A stretch of DNA of 9,003 nucleotides from SAR116 cluster bacterium (GTDB lineage Bacteria; Pseudomonadota; Alphaproteobacteria; Puniceispirillales; GCA-002684695): positions 35,274-44,276 of the forward strand of contig NYVQ01000030.1 in assembly GCA_002684695.1 (NCBI GenBank), given 5' to 3'. Below, piece by piece: positions 1 to 6,921 of this stretch (its first letter is position 1; each line of letters begins with the position of its first letter). The position numbers were made by a program, and so were the translations under genes. The notes beneath the pieces are model-generated. The model did not search any database and was not told the origin of the DNA. It saw only the letters and a program-made list of their open reading frames with translations.

Positions 1-185
1 CAGACAATTCGACTTTTGAGCAGTGGAGCTCTGAAGGAGAAACAAATCAAATGGATAGGGCTGGTAATATAGCTAAAAAATTATTGGACAGTTATGTACC
101 ACCTGAAATTGATCAATCTATTGATGAAGCACTGCGATCATTTATTGAAAAAAAGAAAGAAGAGCTTCCTAACACTGAAGCCTAG
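1..185 (+). CDS. Trimethylamine methyltransferase (MttB) superfamily protein, C-terminal fragment
   Basis: This is the last 60 codons of a gene that begins left of the window. It reads from base 3 to a TAG stop at 183-185. The fragment contains FEQW, then an acidic and polar stretch, a DRA motif, a KKLLDSY segment, PPEIDQSIDEAL, and a basic FIEKKKEEL helix. That succession matches the C-terminal tail I know from MttB-superfamily proteins (COG5598), which demethylate quaternary or tertiary amines and pass the methyl group to a corrinoid protein. The catalytic barrel lies outside the window, so I cannot say whether it has the pyrrolysine of true MttB or belongs to the more common non-pyrrolysine group, such as glycine betaine methyltransferases. 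It converges on the sarcosine oxidase operon, which fits a methylated-amine locus. The family call rests on about 60 residues of tail only. Confidence 0.68.
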   Translation, partial: DNSTFEQWSSEGETNQMDRAGNIAKKLLDSYVPPEIDQSIDEALRSFIEKKKEELPNTEA

Positions 186-802
186 GACTTTAAAAACTTA
201 TAAGAACAGTCAAATGAAGCATCCTCTAGCCAGTCAACTAAATAGTTTGCATAACTATTTCTACAAATAACCGTAAATGAATTTTTTGCTGTACAAAAAA
301 TTGTAATGTCCGTTAAAGCTAATGTTGTTTGAGCACAAATCTTTGGGCCAAAGACAGATGGATCTAGGTCTATGCTACAACCTTTTGATAAAACAAATCT
401 AGATTTCTCACCGGAAATATAAATCACTTGATACTGGTCTGAGAGATTATTAATGGCAAAATGAACTTTGGTAAGTTTTTTTTCTAATTCAATAACTTGC
501 TGATGGATTTCATTATAATTACTAAGGATCATCCATTCGTCTGGGCTTGTTTGAAGCACAAACGTTTTGTCATTAGAGGAAAAAGTGCAGGCCTTATTTG
601 GAACTTCAACATTAAGAGATAATTGAAAAAATTTCCTAAAAGTTGAGCTTCTTTGACTGCCTCTTAAATTATAAATATTAACTAAGCCCGCATCTTGAAT
701 TATAATCTCATGTTTCTCGTCTTGATTGCCAGTATCATATGCAATTCTGTTGTTAATCGCTGTTTCACTTTTTATTTTATCACTTGTCAAATTAAATACC
801 AT
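182..802 (-). CDS. soxG: Sarcosine oxidase, gamma subunit
   Basis: This is the smallest catalytic-core partner of heterotetrameric sarcosine oxidase. It is a cytoplasmic protein with a fold related to the folate-binding aminomethyltransferase domain. From the chosen ATG it is 206 residues, normal for the family. Visible landmarks are SPDEWMIL at about 86-93 and the segment DQYQVIYISGEKSRFVL at about 122-138, the latter resembling the SGPKSRDIL motif in soxA. The frame is open upstream to a possible ATG at 826. I prefer 802 because a GGAG Shine-Dalgarno sequence lies 9 nt before it, and no ribosome site precedes the ATGs at 826 or 817. The gene overlaps the end of soxA by 11 nt. Its TAG stop at 182-184 interlocks with the stop of the convergent mttB-like gene. 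Gamma subunits are poorly conserved, so the assignment leans on the operon position as well. Confidence 0.88.
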   Translation of the reverse strand: MVFNLTSDKIKSETAINNRIAYDTGNQDEKHEIIIQDAGLVNIYNLRGSQRSSTFRKFFQLSLNVEVPNKACTFSSNDKTFVLQTSPDEWMILSNYNEIHQQVIELEKKLTKVHFAINNLSDQYQVIYISGEKSRFVLSKGCSIDLDPSVFGPKICAQTTLALTDITIFCTAKNSFTVICRNSYANYLVDWLEDASFDCSYKFLKS

Positions 803-3800
803 TTTTTCTAACTCCATTAGGATCAAAAAATATTGGATTTACAACTTTTGCCTCAATTAATTCTCCGTTTAGTAATGGAATCGATACTTTATTGCCTTTT
901 CTTGATCTACCATCCTTCAACAACGCCATTGCAATGCTTCTTCTACAATTAGGTGAAAAATAAGATGAAGTGACATGTCCTAAAATATTTTTTTCTGTTA
1001 AATCTTCGGAACCAACTTCTATTGCGTGAGCACCTTCAGGAATAACTTTTTCTGGATCATCAGTAAGTAAACCCACTAATTCCTTTCTGTTACTTGCATT
1101 CATACATTCTCTCTCTAGAGATCTTTTGCCAATAAAATCATTTTTCTTTTTAGAAACGATCCATCCCATTCCTAAATCATAAGGAGAAACTGACCCATCG
1201 GTTTCTTGTCCAACAATTACGAAACCTCTTTCTGCCCTTAAAACATGCATTGCCTCAGTTCCATATGGAGTTAAGCCAAACTCTTTACCAGCTTTAATAA
1301 GTTTTTCCCAAAGTTGAAGGCCATACCTTGCTGGAGTATTAATTTCAAAAGATAGTTCCCCTGTAAACGAGATACGAAAAACTCTGACAGGAATATCATC
1401 AATCACACCCTCTTTAAATGTCATGAACTCAAAACTTTCATTACTCAAGTCTATAGAGCAATGAGAAGCTTTTAAAATATCTCTAGATTTTGGGCCAGAG
1501 ACAGATATTACGGACCATGATTCTGTAACAGAAGTAAAATAAACTTTTAAGTGTGTCCATTCGGTTTGATGCCATTCCTCTAACCAATTTAGTACATTTG
1601 CAGCGCCACCTGTGGTCGTGGTCATATGAAAATGATCTGTTCCAAGTCTTGAAGTAACACCATCGTCCATAACCATGCCATCATCTTTAAGCATCAATCC
1701 GTACCTGCATTTTCCAATTTTTAGATTTGACCAAGTGTTAGTATAAACTAAGTCTAAAAATTTTGCTGCATCAACCCCTTTAACATCAATTTTTCCCAAT
1801 GTGGAAGCATCTAATATTCCAGCGCTATTTCTTACCGAGTATACTTCTCTTCTTACAGCTTCATCAAAAGTCTCATTATTTTTAGGATAATACCATGCTC
1901 TCATCCATTGCCCAACATGTTCAAATTCTGCATTATGATTGCTGTGCCACTCATTAATTCTAGTTAATCTAATTGGATCAAAAAGGTTCTTTATATCTCT
2001 TCCACCAATGTTTCCTAAAGTGGTTGGAGTGTAAGGCATTCTAAAAGTTGTAGTGCCAACCTCTTCTATTGGTTTTTGTAATATTTCAGCCAAATTAGCT
2101 AAGGCATTAATATTGGATGTTTTGCCTTGATCAGTAGCCATGCCTGTAGTGGTATACCTTTTTAAGTGTTCAACAGATTGATAACCTTCTCTTGATGCCA
2201 AATGGATATCAGAAACTGTAACGTCATTTTGAAAGTCTATAAATGCTTTGCCTCCTTTGCCAGTTATTCGCCCATTAGGGATATTCCATATATTTCTAGG
2301 TGTGTAAGAAAAATTAGGGTAATTTGCTGTTATTGCAAATTTTGTATTTTTTCTTTTATTAATTCTTGTTAGAATTTCATTGGTTTTTTTAATGGTTAGA
2401 TCAACACATTCTTGAAAATCAAAATTACCATTACTCCCACCAATAGACAGATTGCTTTGGTTATGTTTTGCAGGTTTAAAAAAACCTTGTTTTTCGACCC
2501 ACTCAAGTTTTCCTCCATTTTGGCTAAATAAACTAACAATCGGTGTCCATCCACCCGACATAGCAACTAAATCAGTAGAAATTTTAAATGGTAAAGCTGA
2601 AATATCAGTAGCGTCTTTTGAAATTGGTGCAATTTCAGCAGATTTTACATTATTTTTCCCATATATAGAGGTTACTACATGGCCTAAGAAAACTTTAAAA
2701 TTATACTTTTTAATTATTTTTGAAAGGTCAGGACTCTGCTCATTTCGTGAATCAATAATTCCGGAAACTTTAATGCCTATTTTGTGAAGTGAAATTGCTG
2801 TTCTGTAAGCATCATCATTATTTGTGCAGATTAAAACTGATCTTCCAGGAATAACACCAAACTTATTTATATAGCCCCTAACCGCAGAGCTAAGCATTAC
2901 ACCTGGAATGTCATTACCTGAAATGACTAATGGTCTTTCATGCATTCCTTGAGCTAAAATAACTTGCTTTGATCTAACTTTCCACAGTCTGTGCCTGGAC
3001 ATTTTTTTTGAGTTTTCTGGCAAGTGATCAGAGCAACGTTCTGATATAGTTAAGAAATTATGGTCATGATAACCAAACACACAACTTCTCTTTAAAATCT
3101 TTACATTGTTCATGTCAGCAAGTTGCTGTTCAATCTTTTTAGCCCAAACACTACCTTTCGAGCCGTCTATTTTAATATCATCTTCGTATAAAAGGCTTCC
3201 ACCCAATTCATTTTTTTCGTCAGCTATTAATACTTTTGCGCCTGACATTCCTAAAATGTAAGCTGAAATTAAACCTGACAATCCTCCACCAGCAATTAAA
3301 ACATCACAGTGGTAATGCAAATGATCATATCTATCAGGGTCCTCATGATCATTAGCAGCTTTTCCTAAGCCAGCAGCACGCCGAATAAACCATTCATATT
3401 TTTCCCACATTGAAGAAGGCCACATGAAAGTTTTATAATAAAATCCAGCAGGAATAAGCCTAGAAAAAAATGAATTTATAAAACCTAAATCAAAACTCAG
3501 AGATGGCCATCTATTTTGACTTTCAACAACAAGTCCATCAAACATTTCAATTTGTGTAGCTGGAATATTAGGTTCCGCTTTTGAACCAACTCCAACTCTG
3601 AAAAGAGCATTTGGTTCTTCAGATCCTATCGAAAGCAATCCTCTGGGTCTGTGATACTTAAAAGATCTCCCAACAACCTTTACGTTATGAGATATTAGAG
3701 CGCTGGCTAATGTATCACCTTTATAGGCAGAATACTTTTTCCCATCAAAAGTAAATTTAATAACTTTTTGAGAAGTAATTGGATGTTTATGAATTCTGCG

Positions 3801-3815
3801 ATTACCTGTTTTCAT
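792..3815 (-). CDS. soxA: Sarcosine oxidase, alpha subunit
   Basis: This is the large subunit of heterotetrameric sarcosine oxidase, which oxidises sarcosine and transfers the methyl carbon to tetrahydrofolate, giving glycine, 5,10-methylene-THF and hydrogen peroxide. Three parts are visible in 1007 residues. First, residues about 17-110 form a ferredoxin-like domain with SFKYHRPRG, EEPNAL and SQNRWPSL but no cysteine, as usual for this family, so no iron-sulfur cluster is expected. Second, about 168-480 is a dinucleotide-binding region with the glycine-rich GGGLSG at 176-181 and GRSVLICTNNDDAY at 324-337; known alpha subunits bind NAD+ here. Third, about 605-995 is a GcvT-like folate-binding domain with AGILDASTLGKIDV at 665-678, SGPKSRDIL at 773-781 and RAERGFVIVGQETDG at 860-874. 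The gene starts 2 nt after the soxD stop with no clear Shine-Dalgarno sequence, so translation is probably coupled to soxD. Confidence 0.97.
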   Translation of the reverse strand: MKTGNRRIHKHPITSQKVIKFTFDGKKYSAYKGDTLASALISHNVKVVGRSFKYHRPRGLLSIGSEEPNALFRVGVGSKAEPNIPATQIEMFDGLVVESQNRWPSLSFDLGFINSFFSRLIPAGFYYKTFMWPSSMWEKYEWFIRRAAGLGKAANDHEDPDRYDHLHYHCDVLIAGGGLSGLISAYILGMSGAKVLIADEKNELGGSLLYEDDIKIDGSKGSVWAKKIEQQLADMNNVKILKRSCVFGYHDHNFLTISERCSDHLPENSKKMSRHRLWKVRSKQVILAQGMHERPLVISGNDIPGVMLSSAVRGYINKFGVIPGRSVLICTNNDDAYRTAISLHKIGIKVSGIIDSRNEQSPDLSKIIKKYNFKVFLGHVVTSIYGKNNVKSAEIAPISKDATDISALPFKISTDLVAMSGGWTPIVSLFSQNGGKLEWVEKQGFFKPAKHNQSNLSIGGSNGNFDFQECVDLTIKKTNEILTRINKRKNTKFAITANYPNFSYTPRNIWNIPNGRITGKGGKAFIDFQNDVTVSDIHLASREGYQSVEHLKRYTTTGMATDQGKTSNINALANLAEILQKPIEEVGTTTFRMPYTPTTLGNIGGRDIKNLFDPIRLTRINEWHSNHNAEFEHVGQWMRAWYYPKNNETFDEAVRREVYSVRNSAGILDASTLGKIDVKGVDAAKFLDLVYTNTWSNLKIGKCRYGLMLKDDGMVMDDGVTSRLGTDHFHMTTTTGGAANVLNWLEEWHQTEWTHLKVYFTSVTESWSVISVSGPKSRDILKASHCSIDLSNESFEFMTFKEGVIDDIPVRVFRISFTGELSFEINTPARYGLQLWEKLIKAGKEFGLTPYGTEAMHVLRAERGFVIVGQETDGSVSPYDLGMGWIVSKKKNDFIGKRSLERECMNASNRKELVGLLTDDPEKVIPEGAHAIEVGSEDLTEKNILGHVTSSYFSPNCRRSIAMALLKDGRSRKGNKVSIPLLNGELIEAKVVNPIFFDPNGVRKNGI
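812..815 (-). promoter_or_regulatory. Ribosome binding site of soxG, inside soxA
   Basis: On the minus strand GGAG is followed by 9 nt and then the ATG at 802-800. The site lies within the last codons of soxA, so ribosomes finishing soxA would pass over it, consistent with translational coupling. It is the reason for choosing the start at 802 over the two upstream in-frame ATGs. Confidence 0.6.
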
Positions 3816-3817
3816 AA

Positions 3818-4162
3818 CTATTTTTTTAAAGATTTAATTTCAGCTTCAGAGAGACGGCGCCAATTGCTTTTATAAGCATTTTTTCCTTCAATTGATTTAG
3901 GAAGTGAGCCAGTTGGGTAAATTTCGAAAATTTCGTTAGTTACAGTATTTCTTACAATATTAAACCATTTTCTGCATCCGTGAGCGTGAAACCATCTTTC
4001 GGTAAAATTACCCTTTGGATTGTGTCTCATAAACAAGTATTCAGCCCAATCTTTATCTGATAAAACCACCTCATATCCAGGTCTTATAATATGGGCTTCT
4101 CCACCACAAGAAAACTCGCTTTCATCTCTGTAACCACAATTGGGACATTTAATATTTAACAT
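3818..4162 (-). CDS. soxD: Sarcosine oxidase, delta subunit (zinc-binding)
   Basis: This 114-residue protein is the zinc-carrying delta subunit that packs against the alpha subunit in heterotetrameric sarcosine oxidase. The zinc site is fully visible: CPNC supplies Cys6 and Cys9, and FHAHGCRKWF supplies His59 and Cys63, the same four positions known in characterised delta subunits. A second histidine, His61, sits inside the same motif. The length and the ERWFHxxGCRxWF signature are typical. The start is an ATG with AAAGG six bases upstream, placed in the 14-nt gap after soxB. The gene is followed 2 nt later by soxA, so the three reading frames almost touch, as expected for equal production of complex subunits. 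The role of delta is mainly structural; the sequence shows no other catalytic motif. Confidence 0.95.
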   Translation of the reverse strand: MLNIKCPNCGYRDESEFSCGGEAHIIRPGYEVVLSDKDWAEYLFMRHNPKGNFTERWFHAHGCRKWFNIVRNTVTNEIFEIYPTGSLPKSIEGKNAYKSNWRRLSEAEIKSLKK

Positions 4163-4168
4163 AAAATA

Positions 4169-4173
4169 CCTTT
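4169..4173 (-). promoter_or_regulatory. Ribosome binding site of soxD
   Basis: On the minus strand AAAGG is followed by TATTTT and the soxD ATG at 4162. It lies in the short gap between the soxB stop (4177-4179) and soxD, and is one of the clearer Shine-Dalgarno matches in the operon. Confidence 0.5.
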
Positions 4174-4176
4174 AGG

Positions 4177-5442
4177 TTAGTGAGCAACACCAGCTGCCCC
4201 ATGTTCATCGATTAAATAGCCAGTATTGAATCTATCTAAAGAGTAGGGGGCGCTAATCTTATTTGGGTTGTCATTAGCAATTAAGTCAGCGAAAACATGG
4301 CCACTACCAGGAGTGGCTTTGAACCCACCTGTGCCCCAACCACAATTAAAAAATAAGCCATCAATGTCAGTCTTTGATATAATAGGAGATGCGTCTGGAC
4401 AAGTGTCAACGATTCCTCCCCAATGTCTAAGCATTCTGAGTCTTGAAAGAACAGGGAAAAGTTCTACAGCTGCGGATATCATATGTTGCGGAACAGGGAA
4501 AGAACCTTTTTGAGCATAAGAATTATATTTATCAACACCTGCCCCAAGTACCATTTCACCCTTGTCAGATTGGCTTATGTACATATGAACAGCATTTGAC
4601 ATTATTACGGTATCCAGAATAGGTTTAATAGGTTCAGAAACAAGCGCCTGAAGTGGTCGACTTTGAATAGGTAATCGTAGTCCAGCCATTTCAGCAAGGA
4701 TGCTTGAGTGACCAGCCACTACAATACCTATTTTTTTAGTTGAGATATATCCTTTTGTTGTATCAACACCCTTAATTTTATTTTGGTCTCTTAAAATTCC
4801 AGTAACTTCACAATTTTGAATAATATCAACACCTAAACTATCAGCAGCTCTAGCATAACCCCAAGCAACAGCATCATGTCGAGCTGTTCCACCTCTTTTC
4901 TGTAAAAAACCTCCCATTATTGGGTATCTAATACTTTGATCAATATTAATAATAGGAATAAATTTTTTAATTTCTTTTGGAGAAAGTATTTCTGAGTCAA
5001 TACCGTTTAGCCTAATGGCGTGGACTCTTCTAGACATCTCTTTTAATTCGTGTTCACTATGAGAAATAGTAAGTACACCTCTTTGACTAAACATTACATT
5101 GAAATTTAATTCGGATGAGAGATTTTCCCATAATTTGAGTGCATGTTCATAAATTGAAGCTGATTCGTCCCATAAATAATTTGATCTAATAATTGTAGTA
5201 TTTCTTCCAGTATTGCCACCGCCAAGCCATCCTTTTTCAAGAACAGCAATATTTTTTAAACCATGTATGGAAGCTAAATAATAAGCGGTAGCCAACCCAT
5301 GGCCACCACCACCAATTATAATTGCATCGTAACTTTTTTTGGGTTCAGGTGTTCTCCATGCTTTTTTCCAATTCAAGTGATAAGAAAGTGAATTTTTTGC
5401 AAGAGAAAAAATTGAATATTTCTGTTTAGTTTTATTTATCAC
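4177..5442 (-). CDS. soxB: Sarcosine oxidase, beta subunit (FAD/FMN oxidoreductase)
   Basis: This is the catalytic flavin subunit. It is a DAO-family (glycine/D-amino acid oxidase) protein that oxidises sarcosine at FAD and passes electrons to a covalently bound FMN, where oxygen is reduced to hydrogen peroxide. The 421 residues show the FAD Rossmann motif IIIGGGGHGLATA at 41-53, an ADP-ribose contact region ending in the acidic LEKGWLGGGNTGRN at 68-81, and GWGTGGFKATPGSGH near the C-terminus (368-382). His189, in GGTARHDAVAWGYAR, corresponds to the histidine that binds FMN covalently in known beta subunits. The N-terminal YSIFSLAKNSL is typical of the family. The start is a GTG at 5442 with only a weak ribosome site. 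No in-frame ATG is available until well past the Rossmann motif, so GTG is the best choice. It is the first gene of the soxBDAG order. Confidence 0.96.
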   Translation of the reverse strand: MINKTKQKYSIFSLAKNSLSYHLNWKKAWRTPEPKKSYDAIIIGGGGHGLATAYYLASIHGLKNIAVLEKGWLGGGNTGRNTTIIRSNYLWDESASIYEHALKLWENLSSELNFNVMFSQRGVLTISHSEHELKEMSRRVHAIRLNGIDSEILSPKEIKKFIPIINIDQSIRYPIMGGFLQKRGGTARHDAVAWGYARAADSLGVDIIQNCEVTGILRDQNKIKGVDTTKGYISTKKIGIVVAGHSSILAEMAGLRLPIQSRPLQALVSEPIKPILDTVIMSNAVHMYISQSDKGEMVLGAGVDKYNSYAQKGSFPVPQHMISAAVELFPVLSRLRMLRHWGGIVDTCPDASPIISKTDIDGLFFNCGWGTGGFKATPGSGHVFADLIANDNPNKISAPYSLDRFNTGYLIDEHGAAGVAH

Positions 5443-5510
5443 AACAAAGTTTTTTTTATTTAAAAGATTAGTTTGAATTATGTTTAAAATAGAAAATAAT
5501 CATATACCTA

Positions 5511-5539
5511 AATATATTTAATTATAATATAATCAACAA
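5511..5539 (-). promoter_or_regulatory. Possible promoter of the sox operon
   Basis: On the minus strand TTGTTG (5539-5534) is separated by 17 bp from TATATT (5516-5511), about 70 bp before the soxB GTG. The spacing is right for a housekeeping sigma factor, but the region is so AT-rich that such matches arise easily. If real, soxBDAG can be transcribed without the upstream transporter gene. No riboswitch-like structure was recognised in the short leader. Confidence 0.3.
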
Positions 5540-5553
5540 TTATTTTATAGTAT

Positions 5554-6777
5554 TTATAGTAACCTTCTCGGCTTTAATATAAGAAAAATTCCAATACAAA
5601 AGATTTGCAAAACTAAGAGTATTCCAAAAGCCACTGAATAAGCTTCGGAAGGGTACGTATTGTCTGAACTTCTCTCCCAAAAACTAATTATCCAACCAAT
5701 TGCATATTGTAATAAAAAGCCACAAACAAAAAGAGAGAGATTAAGAGCAGTGGAAGTTCTTCCTGAATAAGCAAGTGGAAACTGTGAATTCAACCACGAG
5801 TATGCCAAAATAGCACTATTTGCAGAAACACCAATTAGTATCCAAGGAATAGATGAGTCAGGAATTAGTTCAAAAGTTAATATTGAATGGCCAATTAATA
5901 GTACTATTGTGATGAAAAGATAAATATCGATTTGTGAAAGCTTAAATTTTTTCAGGATATTTGGCACAAATCCAGTTAAAATCATTCCTACTAATAAAGA
6001 AAGATTAAGTATTAAAAGCATACTAGTTGCTTCATTTTGGTTAAGATTAGCAACGTCTCGAAGCCATTCACCAGCCCATAAGCCTTGAATAGCTAGACCA
6101 GTTCCACCTGAAACTCCAGCTAAAGGAGCAATTCTCCAAAAAAGTTTACTGGTATATATTTTTTTGAGTGCGATGAATGGTGAATCTTTATTATAGATAG
6201 AATTTTTTTCAGGTGTTACATACCATATGATAAAAGAAATAAAAAAACATGCAAAAGAAAGAAACAGAAATACTGATCTCCAACCAATATTATCGACAAC
6301 AAAATAAAGAGGCTTAGTTGCCACTATTGCACCTAACCCACCACTTGAAAGGCACACACCATATAGAATAGGCCAATAATTTTTATCATACCAAATGGAA
6401 ATAATTTTAAAAGTTGCCATCAGGCAACCTGCAACACCCAAACCTATTACTGCTCTAGCCAGAGTAAGTTCAAATAAAGTGTTTCCAAAATAAAACATTA
6501 AAGAGCCCATGCCAGCAAAAATCATAAGTATTATTTGGACTTTGCGTGCTCCGTATCTATCTAGAAAAATTCCAAGTGGTATCTGAAAAACTGCAAATGC
6601 AAAAAGATAAGAAGATGTAAGTATGCCAAGTTCCTGTGCATTTATGTTAAATTCACTAATTAAATAGGGTGCAATAACTGCGTTGGTGGAGCGAAATAAG
6701 TAAGAAAGGAAGTAACCCCCACAAAATGGCAATATAATAGTAAATATTTTTTGGGAAGTCTTCAGCTGATCATTCAA
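5554..6777 (-). CDS. Major facilitator superfamily transporter
   Basis: This is an inner-membrane secondary transporter of 407 residues with about twelve hydrophobic segments in two halves, split by a basic and polar loop at about 188-215. The MFS signature between helices 2 and 3 is clear: Gly69, Asp73, Arg74, Gly76, Arg78 and Lys79 in GIFLDRYGARKV. A second-half counterpart is much weaker. The substrate cannot be read from the sequence. The gene is on the same strand as soxBDAG and ends 111 bp before soxB, so uptake of sarcosine, a betaine or another related amine is a reasonable guess. The start is a TTG at 6777, with AGAG nine bases before it. The next in-frame ATG is at residue 85, inside the protein, so a non-ATG start is needed to include helix 1. 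The frame closes at a stop just upstream (6793-6795). Confidence 0.9.
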   Translation of the reverse strand: MNDQLKTSQKIFTIILPFCGGYFLSYLFRSTNAVIAPYLISEFNINAQELGILTSSYLFAFAVFQIPLGIFLDRYGARKVQIILMIFAGMGSLMFYFGNTLFELTLARAVIGLGVAGCLMATFKIISIWYDKNYWPILYGVCLSSGGLGAIVATKPLYFVVDNIGWRSVFLFLSFACFFISFIIWYVTPEKNSIYNKDSPFIALKKIYTSKLFWRIAPLAGVSGGTGLAIQGLWAGEWLRDVANLNQNEATSMLLILNLSLLVGMILTGFVPNILKKFKLSQIDIYLFITIVLLIGHSILTFELIPDSSIPWILIGVSANSAILAYSWLNSQFPLAYSGRTSTALNLSLFVCGFLLQYAIGWIISFWERSSDNTYPSEAYSVAFGILLVLQIFCIGIFLILKPRRLL

Positions 6778-6810
6778 TTCAAAATGCTCTATTCATATAA
6801 AAAATGATAA

Positions 6811-6899
6811 GTTTAATCAATAAATTTGAAAAAACTAATAATTACATTTAAACTCTTGGCAATAATAATATTTACATATTCTAATTTATTAGTTTAATC
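6811..6899. repeat. Short repeats in the divergent MFS / amidohydrolase promoter region
   Basis: The 144-bp space between the two divergent genes holds a 9-bp direct repeat, AGTTTAATC, at 6810-6818 and 6891-6899. It also holds a 10-bp inverted repeat, AAACTAATAA at 6832-6841 and TTATTAGTTT at 6886-6895. The right copies overlap each other and lie just before the ribosome site of the amidohydrolase gene. They could be operators for a shared regulator, but such matches are not rare in a sequence this rich in A and T. Confidence 0.25.
6856..6885 (+). promoter_or_regulatory. Possible promoter of the amidohydrolase gene
   Basis: TTGGCA (6856-6861) and TCTAAT (6880-6885) each differ from the sigma-70 consensus at one base and are 18 bp apart. 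Transcription would begin about 30 bases before the ATG at 6922, leaving room for the AGAGAG ribosome site at 6906-6911. The -10 element lacks the usual A at its second position, which lowers confidence. Confidence 0.35.
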
Positions 6900-6921
6900 T
6901 TTAAAAGAGAGAATTTAGAAA

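Noticed and set aside
182..826. Longer soxG starting at ATG 826
   Set aside because: It would overlap soxA by 35 nt and lacks a ribosome site, while the ATG at 802 has GGAG nine bases upstream.
2452..2787. Plus-strand open frame of 111 codons within soxA
   Set aside because: It is antisense to the well-conserved dinucleotide-binding region of soxA, has no ribosome site or recognisable domain, and reads as the mirror of a constrained gene.
4268..4513. Plus-strand open frame of 81 codons within soxB
   Set aside because: It is antisense to the conserved C-terminal flavin motif region of soxB and its proline- and serine-rich product has no family features.
5443..5553. Terminator or riboswitch between the MFS gene and soxB
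   Set aside because: The stretch is nearly all A and T, with no stable GC-containing stem. The leader is too short for a glycine riboswitch and has no match to one.
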